Notes under the pieces: generated by a model | Told to the model about the DNA's origin: nothing | Databases searched by the model: none | Seen by the model: only the letters and a program-made list of their open reading frames with translations | Position numbers and translations under genes: made by a program | Source of the DNA: Ryuthela nishihirai | Taxonomy: Eukaryota > Arthropoda > Arachnida > Araneae > Heptathelidae | Reading direction: 5' to 3' | DNA length: 64,000 nt | NCBI GenBank assembly: GCA_038380435.1 | Contig: JAWZYU010000057.1 | Location: 1,612,001 to 1,676,000, forward strand | Part shown: positions 8,546 through 20,384 of the stretch, in pieces | Layout of the letters: each line of letters opens with the position of its first letter | Position numbering within the stretch: the stretch's first letter is position 1

Positions 8546-10200
8546 GAATATGCCATATCATAATTCGCTATATCACATTTCATACGCATTATTTTATTCT
8601 GTTATTTAAATTGGGGTAGCCCTCTCAGAAAATTACTGTAGCCACTTAATGTTTCTTTTCTTCCCCATCATTCTCTCTAAAAGAATGAGGGTGGTTCTCT
8701 GGGAGGTTATATGACACGTTGTGAACCACAGAAATATAACACATAACGTATATACTCATTTCAAAACATGGATGTTTTTCAAATATTTTTTAGCGAGTTA
8801 TGGAATAAACCACTTATCTGCATACCGTAACGCGTATGATTTCGATTAGTATTTAACCGGGAATTAAACACTAATATTTTAGATTCCGAGATTCAAAGTG
8901 GAAGTTATCTACATTTATCTGTTAGCCTACTTGTCATAAACATATAGGTATAGAAGAAATAAAATTTAAATATTATGCCCAAAATTCTAATACTAATAAA
9001 GTGAATGAAACGTGCTGAAAAAACTTCACTTTTGAAATCTGTGAATACCCTTACAATTAAATAAAAATATATATTTGCATAAACCAAATCACAATCTAAT
9101 GGCCTTGTGACTGAAATTAAAATAATATTACTTAAATATACTTCAAGGAACAATTCAGTGGATACATGGGATATTTCAAATACACGCATTTTAAACAATT
9201 GATGAAGCAATATATCAAATAAAGCATAGTTCAGAATTCCACTACAAGGTATTTTTTATTTCTCATAACGCTCGCCAAACGCTACTTTTTGCAGTGATAA
9301 ATAAAAAAAAGTGGTAAGATCAAATTGTTCGTTTCAGTGTACATTATGAAACAACTGATGTTTGAAATGACATCTAAAATGTGAAGCACAAATCTGAACA
9401 CATATGTGCAATATAGAAGTGGTTCAGATTTTCAGATGTGTTAATGTATTCGAATTCCTTCGATAAATGTAGTTCTCAAAATGTTCCATAACCAAAAATT
9501 ACCAAGTAATGAGGAACACATGCTTATTACAATGTCACGAGTATGTATCAACAGTTTTTCAGGAAAGAGGACAGACGTGAAGACACTCCAATTTGTACTC
9601 TAATGTCGTACTTCAAACCAAGGCAGGTTCTAAAAAAAAGTTGATATAGAGCCAAAAAAAAACATAAACAGAGCCTGCATTTCCATTGCAGTATAACATT
9701 TAATCTTTATTTTTTGAGGTCTTTAAACTTTTTCTTGAAAAAAAAAATGCATGAAAATGTACAAGTTTAACAATAGGGAGGGCGGGAGCATCGCCCTCGT
9801 AAGTCCTCCTTTGCTTTGGAAGAGTCACTTTGTTGAAGTGAAGGAGTCAACAAATGCCAGAGCATCAGGGTGCATTGGTTATTATTAATGACGTGTGAAT
9901 CTACTGGAACAGTTCATAATAAAATTCCAGCGACCCTCAATGGAATGAGCTGTTAAATCGTTCATCTCAAGAACCTTTTTATGAATGAAGATGAATCTCT
10001 TAATTATAAACGTATTTCTTCTGCATTTGTATTCTATTCCCAGTCACCGATTCATAAGTACGTGGATGTTTATATTTTTAGATTCATATTTCTGAAGTAT
10101 TACTGATGAAAATACACAAGATTCTTTACATTTTCGAAATTAGCAGCGTGGTTCGATTAATAAAAGTCGAAATTTTATCTCCATAAATCAGACGTAACCA
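8546..10200. other. Unassigned AT-rich DNA
   Basis: No gene or nameable repeat is seen. Several A-runs occur at 9300-9310, 9635-9660 and 9738-9747. The minus-strand frame at 8905-9210 is AT-driven and has no motif. Confidence 0.35.
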
Positions 10201-10275
10201 AACAGTCGATCGCATTCAACTGTTTGGTCGTTAACGTAGCTGGCATAGCTGGTTATCAGCTTACATTAAATGTGA

Positions 10276-10428
10276 AAGCACTGGTCTGCCTCTACTGTGT
10301 CATAAGTTTTAGTGTTTGTGAGCGAACCAGAATTATACAGTTCATTAAAAAAATCCGTTAAATCTAGCTGCAGATTCGCTCACAAACACTAAGACTTGTG
10401 ACACAGTAGAGGCAGATCAGTGCTTTTC
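10276..10428. repeat. Foldback repeat with about 50-bp arms
   Basis: The arm 10276-10325 (CACTGGTCTGCCTCTACTGT...) is the inverted complement of 10377-10428 (...ACAGTAGAGGCAGATCAGTG), with a spacer of about 50 bp. The outer flanks also share inverted words (AGCTTACATTAAATG at 10258-10272 and CATTTAATGTAAGCT at 10477-10491). The two levels of symmetry suggest a larger palindromic element or MITE. Confidence 0.65.
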
Positions 10429-10549
10429 AATGATAACAGCTGATAACCAGTAATAATAATAACAGTACTGATAACCATTTAATGTAAGCTGATAACTACA
10501 AATGGAACAGCGAGAAAAGCGTTGAACGATTTCAATAATAGGCGAATGA

Positions 10550-10785
10550 CATCTGACAGTAACGATTGAGAATGCATTATTTGCACAGTCGCAAGGAAGT
10601 GACATTTCCATTGTTTCGTATTCCCAACAGAGGGGTTTGTTTACTCTTCCGCACTGACGTTTTTCGATACCTTCTATACAAAATTTACTAAAAATTATGG
10701 AGCAGAAATAAGATGCACTTCTTTAAATTTAGTACCTCTTTCAAAAGTTTTTCGGATTCACCGTCAGTATCTTAAATATCTCTTT
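10550..10785. repeat. Dispersed repeat, direct copy of 22440-22670
   Basis: The landmarks TGTTTCGTATT, TTTACTCTTCCGCA, AGAAATAAGA.GCA and TCGGATTC occur in the same order at 22440-22670. In both places LINE sequence lies downstream: directly at 10786 here, and farther away at the right-hand site. The family is not identified. Confidence 0.6.
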
Positions 10786-11200
10786 TTGGGGAGGCAAGAC
10801 AATAAACATCATCAAGGCGTGGGTCTGCTTCTCAGCAGACACGCTAGTGATGCTCTTCTAGGATAAGAGTGCATTAATGAAAGATTGTTTACAGCAAAAT
10901 TACAGACAAGCGTTAAGGACTTCAATCTTATCTACTGTTATGCCCCCACTGAGAATGCCGATGAGAATGAGAAAAAAGGTTTTACAGACTTCAAGCTATT
11001 TTGAATTCTGTGAAGAAATGAGATATTACACTTGTTCTAGGTGACGTCAATGCCAATGTTAAACTCGATGGCTTCAGAATAACTAACACTTATTACAAAC
11101 ACCGCGACATACATAAGTATACGTGGGTTTCACCTCATGCGCTGCATAAGAACGTTATAGATTATATATTAATTAACAGCAAATGGAGTATTTATAGTAC
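10786..11200 (+). mobile_element. LINE copy A, internal endonuclease fragment
   Basis: This matches the endonuclease region of LINE copy C (23940-24420): CATCATCAAGGCGTGGGTCTGCTTCTCAGCAGACAC, the TGTTATGCCCCCACTGA segment (Cys-Tyr-Ala-Pro-Thr) and GCAAATGG near the end. The stretch coding the region after GD.NA is deleted, and there are frameshifts. It is a dead fragment missing both ends, but it keeps TGT where copy C has a stop. Confidence 0.75.
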
Positions 11201-11416
11201 TTCTTCACGTATATCAAATTTATAACATGAAGAATTAAAGAAATGAAGGTTCTTTGTACTTTACTGTTAGGCTGATGTAAAGAATATTTTCGTGACTTTA
11301 AACCGTTAGTTGTATTGCATATATTATTGTATTTAAATTTTCCTGTTAGACGTGCATATGTATTATGCTAGGCACGGACTTTACAATTTGTTTCCTTTCT
11401 CCTCAGTCTTGTTTCT

Positions 11417-11590
11417 ATTGCTATGTGTATGTAAAGACTTTAAGGAGACCTAAAAATTGTGCTGATAATTTTTGATATTAACTGTTATGGAAATACTAAA
11501 GAAATTTTTCAGCGTAAGAACTAAGTTTCTTTTTTTTTTCAAAGTAAAACTTACCGGGTTGGTTTTAAAGAAAATAAATATATAAAGAAT
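11417..11590. repeat. Dispersed repeat, direct copy of 17076-17240
   Basis: The words CTATGTG.ATGTAAAGACTTTAAGGAGACC, TTTTTGATATTAACT and TTGGTTTTAAAGAAAATAAATATATAAA occur in the same order at 17076-17240. The family and function are unknown. Confidence 0.65.
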
Positions 11591-11744
11591 TCTCAAATTC
11601 TTTTTTGATTTATATCCTATTACTGTTACCTGAAACATAAAACTGTGTGTAAAATGTTTATTCGTATGCATCACAGCGCATTCCTGCTATTATATTCTCT
11701 AAAATTTGCTTCAGGATGTTTCTCAACTTTTAATAATAAATAAA

Positions 11745-11938
11745 TAAATAAATATCCCATCAAGCAGCTGCTTACCACAGAGGTCTGACGGGAGCCTGTC
11801 AGTTTATATGCCATAGTAGGAGGTCTGAGAGGATGACACGCCCTCAGCAGAAAAACGACACAAAACAGCCATGTCTTACCCGGAGCTCGAACCCAGGTCT
11901 CTTAGATCAGTAGCCAAGCGCGCTAACCACTCCACTTT
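11745..11938 (-). repeat. SINE family 2 copy
   Basis: The 3' end CAAGCAGCTGCTTACC is at the left. The B-box region (CTCGAACCCAGGTC on the plus strand) and A-box region (GCCAAGCGCGCTAACCAC) are at the right. It ends at a run of A bases. The left flank has AATA tandem repeats (11733-11752). Confidence 0.78.
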
Positions 11939-12159
11939 TTAAAAAAAAATCCTTCTTAATAAACAATAGGAATAATCTAATTCAATGCACCCAATTCTGT
12001 TTCGAATTCTGACACGGTAGATAGGTTCCCGAGAAAACCGTATAAAAAAATAAACCTTTAAAAAAAATACAGTGGATATGAAAAAACAGATATGAAAATC
12101 TTAAGTATCCATTTGACTTTTATTAATTTAAACACATTTTTTATTATATAAATGTTTAT

Positions 12160-12880
12160 TATCTCGTGTAAAAGTGGAAGTTAAAACAGAGTGGTGAGAA
12201 AGACAAATGGCGGCATGACAAATAAGTCAACTCCTAAAATTAGTGCTGCCTATGAATACGGGTTAATAATAAAGTAGCAAAAACACCGAGATGACGTCAG
12301 CAGTACTCTTTCGTTGTGTTGCCAGCAGATTTTGTGTAATATATTACAGGCACGTTGAAGTTTTAAAAGTGCTTTTCTTAATCATAATAATGTTGCTATT
12401 TTAGGCATATTTTTATATTATGTTTCGATCATCTCAGGTACGTAAGATGCATTTTTATTTTGCAACAGAGAAGAAAAATGGTTATATAAAGTTTCGGAGA
12501 AGTATAGACGAAACATTGTGAAGCCGTAGTAAAAGGTGGAAGTTGCATACTTTGAGTTTCGCATTGCAAGCTTTTTTGAGTTGTTCCACTGGATGTTTTT
12601 TCTCACCCTCGTATGATCCACGGAGGAAGTAACCATTCTTTTGTTTAATATATTTTGGGTGAGATTTTAGTGATGTACTGCAATGTGGAAGGGCTTTACG
12701 TAGGCAGCAATCATTTATACGTTTACGAACCGTTAAAGCTTTGGAAATTCCGGTTTTTGAAAAGTCGTTTTTGGTAAAAACTTTGGTATTTGCGAGTAAT
12801 CTGAAAATTAATATTATTGTTTTGGCCCAGAAATGAAAATCAACAGTTATGTGCACGTCCTGGTGTAATAAGATAGAAAA
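12160..12880. repeat. Unidentified dispersed repeat R, left copy
   Basis: This segment of about 0.7 kb is present in inverted orientation at about 19670-20350. Shared blocks include CGAGATGACGTCAGCAGTACTCT (12288 here; reverse at 20213), the GACGAAACATTG..GCCGTAGTAAAAG block (12508 here; reverse near 20000) and AAAAGTC.TTTT.GGTAAAA. A partial copy lies at 17265-17440. It contains a perfect TGACGTCA at 12292-12299. The minus-strand frames here show no known domain. Confidence 0.6.
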
Positions 12881-12884
12881 ATAG

Positions 12885-12930
12885 GAATGGATTTGCATCG
12901 CACCTTAAGCCTTTTGCCGAACGTTTGTAG
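12885..12930. repeat. Terminal-like 46-bp inverted repeat, left arm
   Basis: GGATTTGCATCGCACCTTAA and the following bases up to CGAACGTTTG are repeated almost perfectly in inverse orientation at about 14957-15000. The 2-kb block between the arms could be an element with inverted termini, although a SINE and other repeats lie inside it. Confidence 0.65.
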
Positions 12931-12934
12931 TGAA

Positions 12935-13020
12935 AAACACACAAACAGTGATGCCTTAGCCGGGGCTCGAACCCAGGTCCCTTAGATCAGTAGCCAAGCG
13001 CGCAAACCACTCGGCCATGG
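12935..13020 (-). repeat. SINE family 2, head-only fragment
   Basis: It contains only the tRNA-like head on the minus strand: CCATGGCCGAGTGGTTTGCGCGC, then GGTTCGAGCCCCGGCTAAGGCATC. The body and 3' end are missing, and it directly follows the 46-bp inverted-repeat arm. Confidence 0.7.
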
Positions 13021-13249
13021 ATATCAAATCGAGGGATACATAAGCTAAAATCAACGTTTTTTAAAATGTTTTTAAAAGATTCCTGTTTATCGGTGATATA
13101 TTTAAAAATTTCAACCCATCTACTGCGCGCCAATATTCAGTTTACTATTTTAATTCACGAAAAAGAAGGGAAAAAATCGCCATTTTAGAAAAAAATAAAT
13201 CTAAAGGACAGAGCAGTGAAATAAAGGACTCTCCTGTTAAATAAAGGAC

Positions 13250-13511
13250 GTATGGTCACCGTACATATATGATATCATTAAAATATCCTCTTCCTACATC
13301 CGTGACTTAAAAGACGGCTTATTTTTCTAACCACAACTAATCTTCGATTCCCTAGAAGAAAACGTGAAAAATGTCGACGCTACTACGTACGTTTGACTTC
13401 AACAGATTTCATTAACTGTATACTGTTTGAAAGTAATCGTAATAATTCTTTGCTGACGTCTTGACAATAACATTGTTGATGAAATTGTTTTCCGACTTCG
13501 AAAGAAGTGAC
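13250..13511. repeat. Inverted-repeat arm pairing with 17445-17707
   Basis: Reading inward it shares GGTCACCGTACATAT, ATGATATCATTAAAATATCCTCTTCCTAC, TTTCTAACCACAACTAATCTTC, GATTTCATTAACTGTATACTGTTTGAAAGTAAT and AATAACATTGTTGAT with the reverse complement of 17445-17707. It is clearly one repeat family in opposite orientations. Confidence 0.75.
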
Positions 13512-13606
13512 ACCTATCCATATCCTATGAAAAAAAAAAGGAAGTGACTATCTCTCCATAACAAACTTCTGTCTCTCCAAGCTTCCTTTCTCACCGTTTC
13601 TCGTAC

Positions 13607-13982
13607 GGGGGGGGGGGGGGTCAGTCTGTAGCGCGCCAATCTCGTAATCTGTAGTTCCCTGGTTCGAGTCCCAGCTGGGTCAGCGTTGAGACTTATCTCC
13701 GCAAAATTCACCGCCCTGCCCACGGTCGGTAGGGGACACCGATGGGGTTGGAAAGGCCGCTGTCCGTCGTGTTAAGCCGTGGCCCCGTGTGCGGGAGAGC
13801 TATACCCTGTGCACGTTAAAGAACACGCTGGATGGCCTTGACGGGATGCTACCATCTGTCTCCCAACAGCTGTTCCAGTGGGTCTTCTCCCCCAATCTTC
13901 TCTTAACCTTCGGGGTCCATGTGACCTGGCCATTTAGCCCATTGTGTTCAAAAAAGTGCCGCTCAGAGGTAAAACAACCCAA
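13607..13982 (+). repeat. SINE family 1, full length
   Basis: The copy starts with a run of 14 G, then GTCAGTCTGTAGCGCGCC (A-box) and GGTTCGAGTCCCAGCTGGG (B-box), and ends AAACAACCCAA. The 7-bp CTCGTAC at 13600-13606 and 13983-13989 is the probable target duplication. Reading frames on both strands across this copy are not genes. Confidence 0.87.
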
Positions 13983-13989
13983 CTCGTAC

Positions 13990-14956
13990 CTGAGCGAAGC
14001 CAATTAGTGAATATTATAGGAACGAATATTATCGAACATAACGTAGCAGTGGGGATCGCCATCAAATAACCAAAGATAATCGAATAACGAAACTTTCCCC
14101 GCCTGTACACGTTAAAGGATAAAATATCCCACGTGTACCGTGTAAGACACGGTACACGTGTCTAAAACGTGTGCCATAAATAAGAAAACTGAAATATGTG
14201 GGCGCCTTATTAATAAATTGGAGAAAGCACAGAGATGACGTCAGCAACGCAGTTTCGGCTACTTTCCAGCATAATAATGTGAAGAGGAAAAGCATTTTCA
14301 GTGTCTCGTGAAAGCCATACAACAAAACTATATTGTGAAATCACAGTTTATTATTCAGTTCAATACATTTTTTAAAACATATTTTCTCCTGAGGTCACTC
14401 ACAAAACCTATCTCATGGACAAAATAAAAGGTGACATTGCCATAATATCTTAGTAGCCAAATATCTTATTCAATATCATTTGCATTATATATCTCTCACA
14501 CCTGTACGACATACGTGTAATATCGAATATAAAAACGGTGGTTGCCGTAATATATAAATGATGAACACTGGAATATTTAATACGCGAAACAAAAAAATAT
14601 TAAACGCAAAGTTGACATGAAACTTGAAATCACGTTTAGATTTCAGTTTTACTCTTAATAAACTAATTAGTGTATTGCACCGGATAATTATTTTGCATCT
14701 TGACATTTGTAAAATTATCCTATAGATCTTAACTCTAAAAACGCAAATAACGTCGTTCAAAATACGCCATTTCCATAGCTACAATTAGGAAGACCCTATT
14801 TCGTGTCAACACAAATATTTCATAGTCAATTCCTATTTATAGAAAGATAATTGCAACTGTTTTTTTCATCTGTCGATAAATAAGGTTTACCCCACCATTC
14901 ACTCTAAAACGAAATATTTATTCACCATAAACATAAATTTTAAACACTGCAAACGT
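13990..14956. other. AT-rich DNA with a repeat R fragment
   Basis: The stretch 14210-14300 resembles repeat R (CAGAGATGACGTCAGCAACGCAG..TTTCCAGCATAAT), with TGACGTCA at 14236-14243. An imperfect palindrome (CCACGTGTACCGTGTAAGACACGGTACACGTG) is at about 14131-14162. No gene is recognised. Confidence 0.45.
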
Positions 14957-15430
14957 TCGGCAAAAGGCTTAAGGTGCGATGCAAATCCATTCATTCCTTC
15001 ATTGGTTTAAGTTAAGTTAAAGTTAATTTAATTTATTTTAATAACATTCTAAATAATTTACTTATTTAGATTATATTTAAATATTTCAGAATATTATAAA
15101 AATATTTACCAATATTAAAAAAAGAAATAACTACCATTTAATATTTTAGGATTAGAAGTGTTTTGATTTATAGACTTTGGGTTTGAAAAATATTATAGAA
15201 ATAATATTGGCAACATTCAACATACCATTGATGACGTCACGTCCGTGTTTTCGCGATATCATTTGTAATTCTAATTTATCTGCTGTATTCCTCTGTTAAT
15301 TTCCCTTTTTATTTATAACCACACGTCGTAGACTTTTATTGTGAGGAAGTGATCTCATTTTTTTAATGTGCGACAATCTGTAGCTGAATTTATTGTTTTG
15401 AAAATAATAATTGCAAAATATTTGACCAAT
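14957..15430. repeat. Inverted-repeat arm pairing with about 20885-21310
   Basis: Landmarks shared with the reverse complement of 20885-21310 include TTAGGATTAGAAGTGTTTTGATTTATA, the TGATGACGTCACGTC.GTGTTTTCGCGATATCATTT block, GACTTTTATTGTGAGG.AGTGATCTCATTTTT and GTGCGACAATCTGTAGCTGAATTT. It holds TGACGTCA at 15232-15239. The first 44 bases are the right arm of the 46-bp inverted repeat that begins at 12885. Confidence 0.75.
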
Positions 15431-15834
15431 CATAAAAGAGATAGAGCAAAAACCGTTGTGAACGCGGTAATAAGGAAATATTTCACTAGAAATACATTAA
15501 TACCACTTCCAGGAATTTCGTTCGTTCGGCACTGAACGTGGTACCTATGAGAAAGTACATAACTTGAGACACATTTATGCATTCAAGTTTCAAAACTTTA
15601 AGCAACGCTGTTATAATATTACCGCATACCATATCTGAATATTAATTTAGAATTCATCTTTTTTTTTTTCTAAAACTATTACTTATTTCAGGCATTCCTG
15701 AGAAGAAATAAAATACTGTTTCTCGGCTAAAAGGGATAAATAGGCAAAACATAAGACCAATGACTCTTGTTTTAAGAGATTGTTTAAACAATAATATTTA
15801 TTTTTGCGGTTAAAAATATAAAGAAAATTTATTT

Positions 15835-16000
15835 ATCAACTCAAGCATCTGGTTGTTACAGAGGCTGTTATGTTACACGCCGTAGTTGAAGGCGTCATCC
15901 CAGCATAAAAGCAACCGAAACATCCGGTCGTTACAAGTGGTTGGAGCACCTTGGATCGGCAGCTAAGCACGCTAACCTCTGGGCAACGGATATTGTAATA
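15835..16000 (-). repeat. Decayed tRNA-headed SINE
   Basis: The layout is like SINE family 2 on the minus strand: CCCAGAGGTTAGCGTGCTTAGC at the head, GATCCAAGG next, and a 3' end CAACCAGATGCTTGAGTTG. Similarity is low, so this is either an old copy or a sister family. Confidence 0.4.
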
Positions 16001-16009
16001 AGCATATTT

Positions 16010-17070
16010 TTCTAGTCTTTACCTGGTTTTAATGAATATTCTTTATTAGGGGTAACTTCTGAGAAATGATTGGAAGTAATTTAAGGTTCTGCCTTGTTTA
16101 GACATATTCACTCAGGTAATAACCTTAATCTTTTCAGTAAACACTACAGCGCCAGACTTAACGGTTAACTTCGCAGTCAATAGTGTGGAATAAATTGTAG
16201 AATGCAAAACTGAAAGATTACCGTAGAAAGATTAAGCCTAGCCACGTTTTCTTTTATTTCCTCAATTAGGTGGATTATTTTGATTCAAGGAATTAAATTA
16301 ATTAACCTTATTCGTGACGGAAATGCAAATTACGAAACAAAAGGCGTATCCGGTTTAACGATTCGAAAAGCATTGTTGTAGTTTCATCGATTATTTAGCA
16401 TTTGATCTGTTTTCTTCCTTTCTCTTTAATCGTGAAACTAACAATATAACATTTACTAGTGAATATAAAACTTAGGTTTTCAACTGCAATAGATTTAATT
16501 GGTTATTTAGATATGGTTCTTTCCGGGAGGCTTCGAAACGACACTTAGGAGTCATTTCTGCAGATAAATTTAGTCGAAATAGGTTTTCCTCAATTACGAA
16601 TAGTTTTGGAATACAACCGACTCCTTTGTCACGGCATGATACTGTTGCATGAGAGTTCACTTCAGTGAACTCTCATTACGACGGATGTTATGCAAATATG
16701 CCTTTACACAAACCATTGGTGTTCGCCTTTCTAACCGATATAACGATGGGGTGTTTAACGTAAATTAATCAGAACTTTGAGTGAAGTGGGAATCGACCCT
16801 GGGAAATGCATATTTCTTTCCTGTAGCAATACCTAACGTTCCACCCCTTCACTTTCATGAAAGCACTCCTGATACTATGTCTTTTGGTGGCATTCGTAAT
16901 AGCAAGGCGGAAGACCACTTAATACGAAAGCAGATATCGTTACTTCGCGATGACGTATAATATATACGTAACTGCGGATCTCAACGCTGTCACAGGTGCT
17001 ACTCTAACCAGAAAAAAAAACTGCACACGAAGAGAAACCATAGCGGTTATTCATTCCTTATCGCAAAGAA
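16010..17070. other. Unassigned DNA with a 28-bp palindrome
   Basis: No gene is seen. At 16649-16676 there is a palindrome with perfect 13-bp arms (ATGAGAGTTCACT) around a 2-base centre. A tRNA-like B-box remnant on the minus strand is near 16785-16805. Confidence 0.4.
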
Positions 17071-17075
17071 ACTTG

Positions 17076-17440
17076 CTATGTGCATGTAAAGACTTTAAGG
17101 AGACCTAAAACATTGTGCTGATAGTTTTTGATATTAACTATTATGGAAATACTACGTAAGAACTGTTTTTTTGTTTGTTTTTTTTTAAATTAAAACCCAC
17201 CTGTTTGGTTTTAAAGAAAATAAATATATAAATAATTTTAATTTTTATATATTTAGTTTTAAAACTTCATCTCCTTGTAATATATTATACAGTATCTGGT
17301 GGCAACGAAAGGGTACTGCTGACGTCATCTCGGTGTTTTTCCTACTACATTATTATCCCGTATTCACAGACAAGCACTAATTTTAGGAGTTGCTTTATTT
17401 GTCATTCAGAAGGAACTTTGTTGCGGATGTGGAGAGATGT
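17076..17440. repeat. Dispersed repeats: copy of 11417-11590 followed by part of repeat R
   Basis: 17076-17240 is a direct copy of 11417-11590. 17265-17440 is a partial repeat R in the orientation of the 19670-20350 copy, with GGGTACTGCTGACGTCATCTCGGTGTTTTTCCTAC and TGACGTCA at 17320-17327. Confidence 0.65.
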
Positions 17441-17444
17441 TACT

Positions 17445-17707
17445 TCCTTCGAAGCTCGGAAAACAATTAAATCAACAATGTTATTGTCAGACGTCAGTCA
17501 TTTTTGAAAGTAATTATTACGATTACTTTCAAACAGTATACAGTTAATGAAATCTGTTGAAGTTAAACGTACTTAGTAGCGTCAACATTTTTCACGTTTT
17601 CTTCTAGGGAATGGAAGATTAGTTGTGGTTAGAAAAATAAGCAGTCTTTTAAGTCACGGAGGTAGGAAGAGGATATTTTAATGATATCGTATATGTACGG
17701 TGACCAT
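17445..17707. repeat. Inverted-repeat arm pairing with 13250-13511
   Basis: This is the reverse complement of 13250-13511, with scattered substitutions. It stops at GGTGACCATAC, where LINE copy B begins. That suggests the LINE inserted at the edge of this repeat. Confidence 0.75.
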
Positions 17708-17709
17708 AC

Positions 17710-19668
17710 CTACTAGACTGGACTTGTTTATGGATTTGAGCTTGATTAGTGATCCTGGACTTGCTGCACTGGTGGGCCTCTGTTGAGGGACAGTCTGCCG
17801 CTGTGTTTTCTGTTTGCTTCTGGGTTGCCAGCTCTAAGTGAACAGAGGCATGGGATACCTTACATCAGCTGGTGAATAATCCTAATCATAGGCCATCGCA
17901 GGTACCTAAACCTTACTTAGCTAGATGGGCATCGTCAAGCCTAAACTGGAGTAATGTGTCTCAGGCAGGCCATGTGGTTCTTGAAAAAGTCCACTTGAAA
18001 AGGTGGTGCATGAAGTTCCTACCAGCATCGGTGACTTCAGCCTTTAGCGGAGGAGGAACAGGTCTTTGCCCCATGCCTGCGATCATGGGGCTGTTTGATA
18101 TTGTTGGCCTTACCTATCTCAATAAACCTAATTTCTTTAAAAATCCTACTAATCATTTTCTCTCTGCAGGAACGTGGAACGTGAGAACATTATATAGAGA
18201 TTATTCTCTTGATGACATCATGCAGGAATTCCAGCGCTATAACCTAGATATTCTAGGCTTGCAAGAGACCAGATGGACAGGTAAAGGTGAGATACTTAAA
18301 AATAACCTTAAATTTCTCTTTACAGGGAGGGAGGATGGAAAGCATCACCAAGGCGTAGGTCTGCTGCTCAGCAGACATGCTAGTGATGCTCTTCTAGGAT
18401 ATGAGTGCATTAATGAAAGGTTTCTTTAAATTTCAGATAAGCAAAATTTCAGATAAGCATTAAAGACTTGAATGTTCCTGTTATGCCCCCACTGAGGATT
18501 CTGATGAGGATGAGAAGGATAGGTTTTACGGACAACTTCAGGATATTTTGAATTTTGTCAAGAAAGGAGATATTACCCTTGTTCTAGGTGACTTCAATGC
18601 CAGAGTTGGTACTGACTCTGACCTTTGGGGAGGGGTGATAGACCCTTTTGGTATTGGTAGCTGCAATGGCTATGGGCAACGTCTCTTACAGGTAAGTAAA
18701 CTCAATGATTTCAGAATAACTAACACATATTGCAAACACCACGACATACATAAATACACATTGGTTTCACCTGATGGGCTGCATGGAAATATGATTGATT
18801 ATATATTAATTAACAGCAAATGGGCTAGTTCGGTTAGGAATACCAGGGCATATAGGAGAGCTAAAATTGTATCTGACCATTACCTTGTTAAAAGTGTATT
18901 GCAACTTAAACTTAAAAAGAATTGTGTTAAGGTTAAAAAATTTACTTTTAATACTGAAGCTCTGAAAGACCCAGTTATAGCTAAAGCTTACCATGATTGG
19001 TTGCTTAGTCATTATGGCAGTCATGGTTTGCTTACTACTGAAGTTGAGAAATAATGCGGCCGTTTTAAACAGGCTTTTCTGGAAACTAACAGTACTCTTT
19101 TAGGACAAAAGGAGCAGAGGAGACAGAATTATTTAAGTGATAAGGCGCTTGAGCTTATTTCAGAAAGAAGGAACTGCAGGAATATCCTTAATCTGTAACC
19201 TACTAGACCTAATAGAAAGGATTACAGAGAGCTTAATAAACGTGTAAAGGATCAGTTAACTTCTGATAAGAATCTTTGGCTTGATGGCTTGGCTGACAAA
19301 GCTGAGGAAGCAGTTAGGCAGCACAACAGCAGAGAGCTGTACCAGATAGTTAATGTTTTTTGTGGTAGAAAACGGACAGGTATACAGAGATTGAAGGATA
19401 AACAAGGTAAGGTTATAGAAGGTGAGGATTCTGTCATGGCTAGGTGGACTTAGCACTTCAGTGATATTCTAAACAATGTGGTTAGTTCTATTCTCATTGT
19501 TTGCAATGATGATAGATGCATTGGTGGCTTTAATGTTGGCCCTATAACACCAAATGAAGTTATTTTGGATGTTTCTAAACTTAAACTTCATAAATCCCCA
19601 GGGGTAGATGAAATTACTACAGAATTGCTTAGAGCTGGGAATGTTTCGGTTACCACTTGGAGATAAGT
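17710..19668 (+). mobile_element. LINE copy B, RTE-like, lacking the reverse transcriptase
   Basis: The first intact frame (17872-18429) runs from 5' leader into the AP-type endonuclease: GTWNVRTLYR, LGLQETRWTGKG (catalytic Glu) and VGLLLSRHASDALLGYE. After a frameshift the frame at 18548-19054 has LGDFNARVGTDS (the catalytic GDFN is kept), MIDYILINSKW and SDHYLVKS, the end of the endonuclease. Linker segments at 19255-19440 and 19478-19666 (SPGVDEITTELLRAGNVSVTTW) stop just before the reverse transcriptase, where repeat R begins. Copy B is dead, but it preserves residues that copy C has lost. Confidence 0.85.
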
Positions 19669-19669
19669 G

Positions 19670-20350
19670 TTAATTTTGATTTGTCAGCCACAACAGAAAT
19701 ATTAATTTTGATATTATTATTCGAAAAAAAAAAAGAGTTTTACCGAAAATGACTTTTCACATACCGGAATTTTCAAAGTTTTAACGATGGGTATTCATAT
19801 GAATGGCTGCTGCCAACTTAAAAGCCCTGCAATATCGCAGTCCATCACTAGAATCTCACCCGAAATATATTTAATAAGAAATTGTTTATACCCTCTACCC
19901 CCTTCCACTGTGGATGGTAGTAGTGTAAGACAACTCATCCCGTGGATTTCTCATCACACAGAAAAAATAGCTTGCAATACGAAACTTCCAACTTTTACTA
20001 CGGCTTCGCAATGTTTCGTCTGTACCTCTACGCATCTTACATAAACATTTTCGATTTTCTCTAGAAAAATATTTATTACGTAACAGGTACATCGAAATAT
20101 TTCACTTTGCAGATATTCGTTCCACTAAAGTAGCAATATTATGATTTTCAAAATATTTGTAAAATTTTAATATGCATCTAATATACAAAATGTACTGGCA
20201 ACACACGGAAAGAGTACTGCTGACGTCATCTCGGGGTTTTACCTACTTTATTACTAACCCTTATTCACATGCCGCACTAATTTTAATGAATTCACTTATT
20301 TCCGATGCCGCCATTTTTTTTTCTCACCAATCTATTTTTAACTTCGAATT
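19670..20350. repeat. Unidentified dispersed repeat R, right (inverted) copy
   Basis: This is the reverse of 12160-12880, starting exactly where LINE copy B is cut off. It holds TGACGTCA at 20221-20228. The plus-strand frames at 19787-20044 and 20172-20363 have counterparts in the other copy's opposite strand but show no recognisable domain. Confidence 0.6.
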
Positions 20351-20384
20351 TTATATGAGATAACTAACGTTATTTCCCGCCGTC

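Noticed and set aside
13514..14003. Frames across SINE family 1 copies (also 6159-6575, 32125-32678, 57786-58070, 58367-58728) as proteins
   Set aside because: The same peptides recur at every SINE copy and are interrupted differently each time. These are untranslated RNA polymerase III type repeats.
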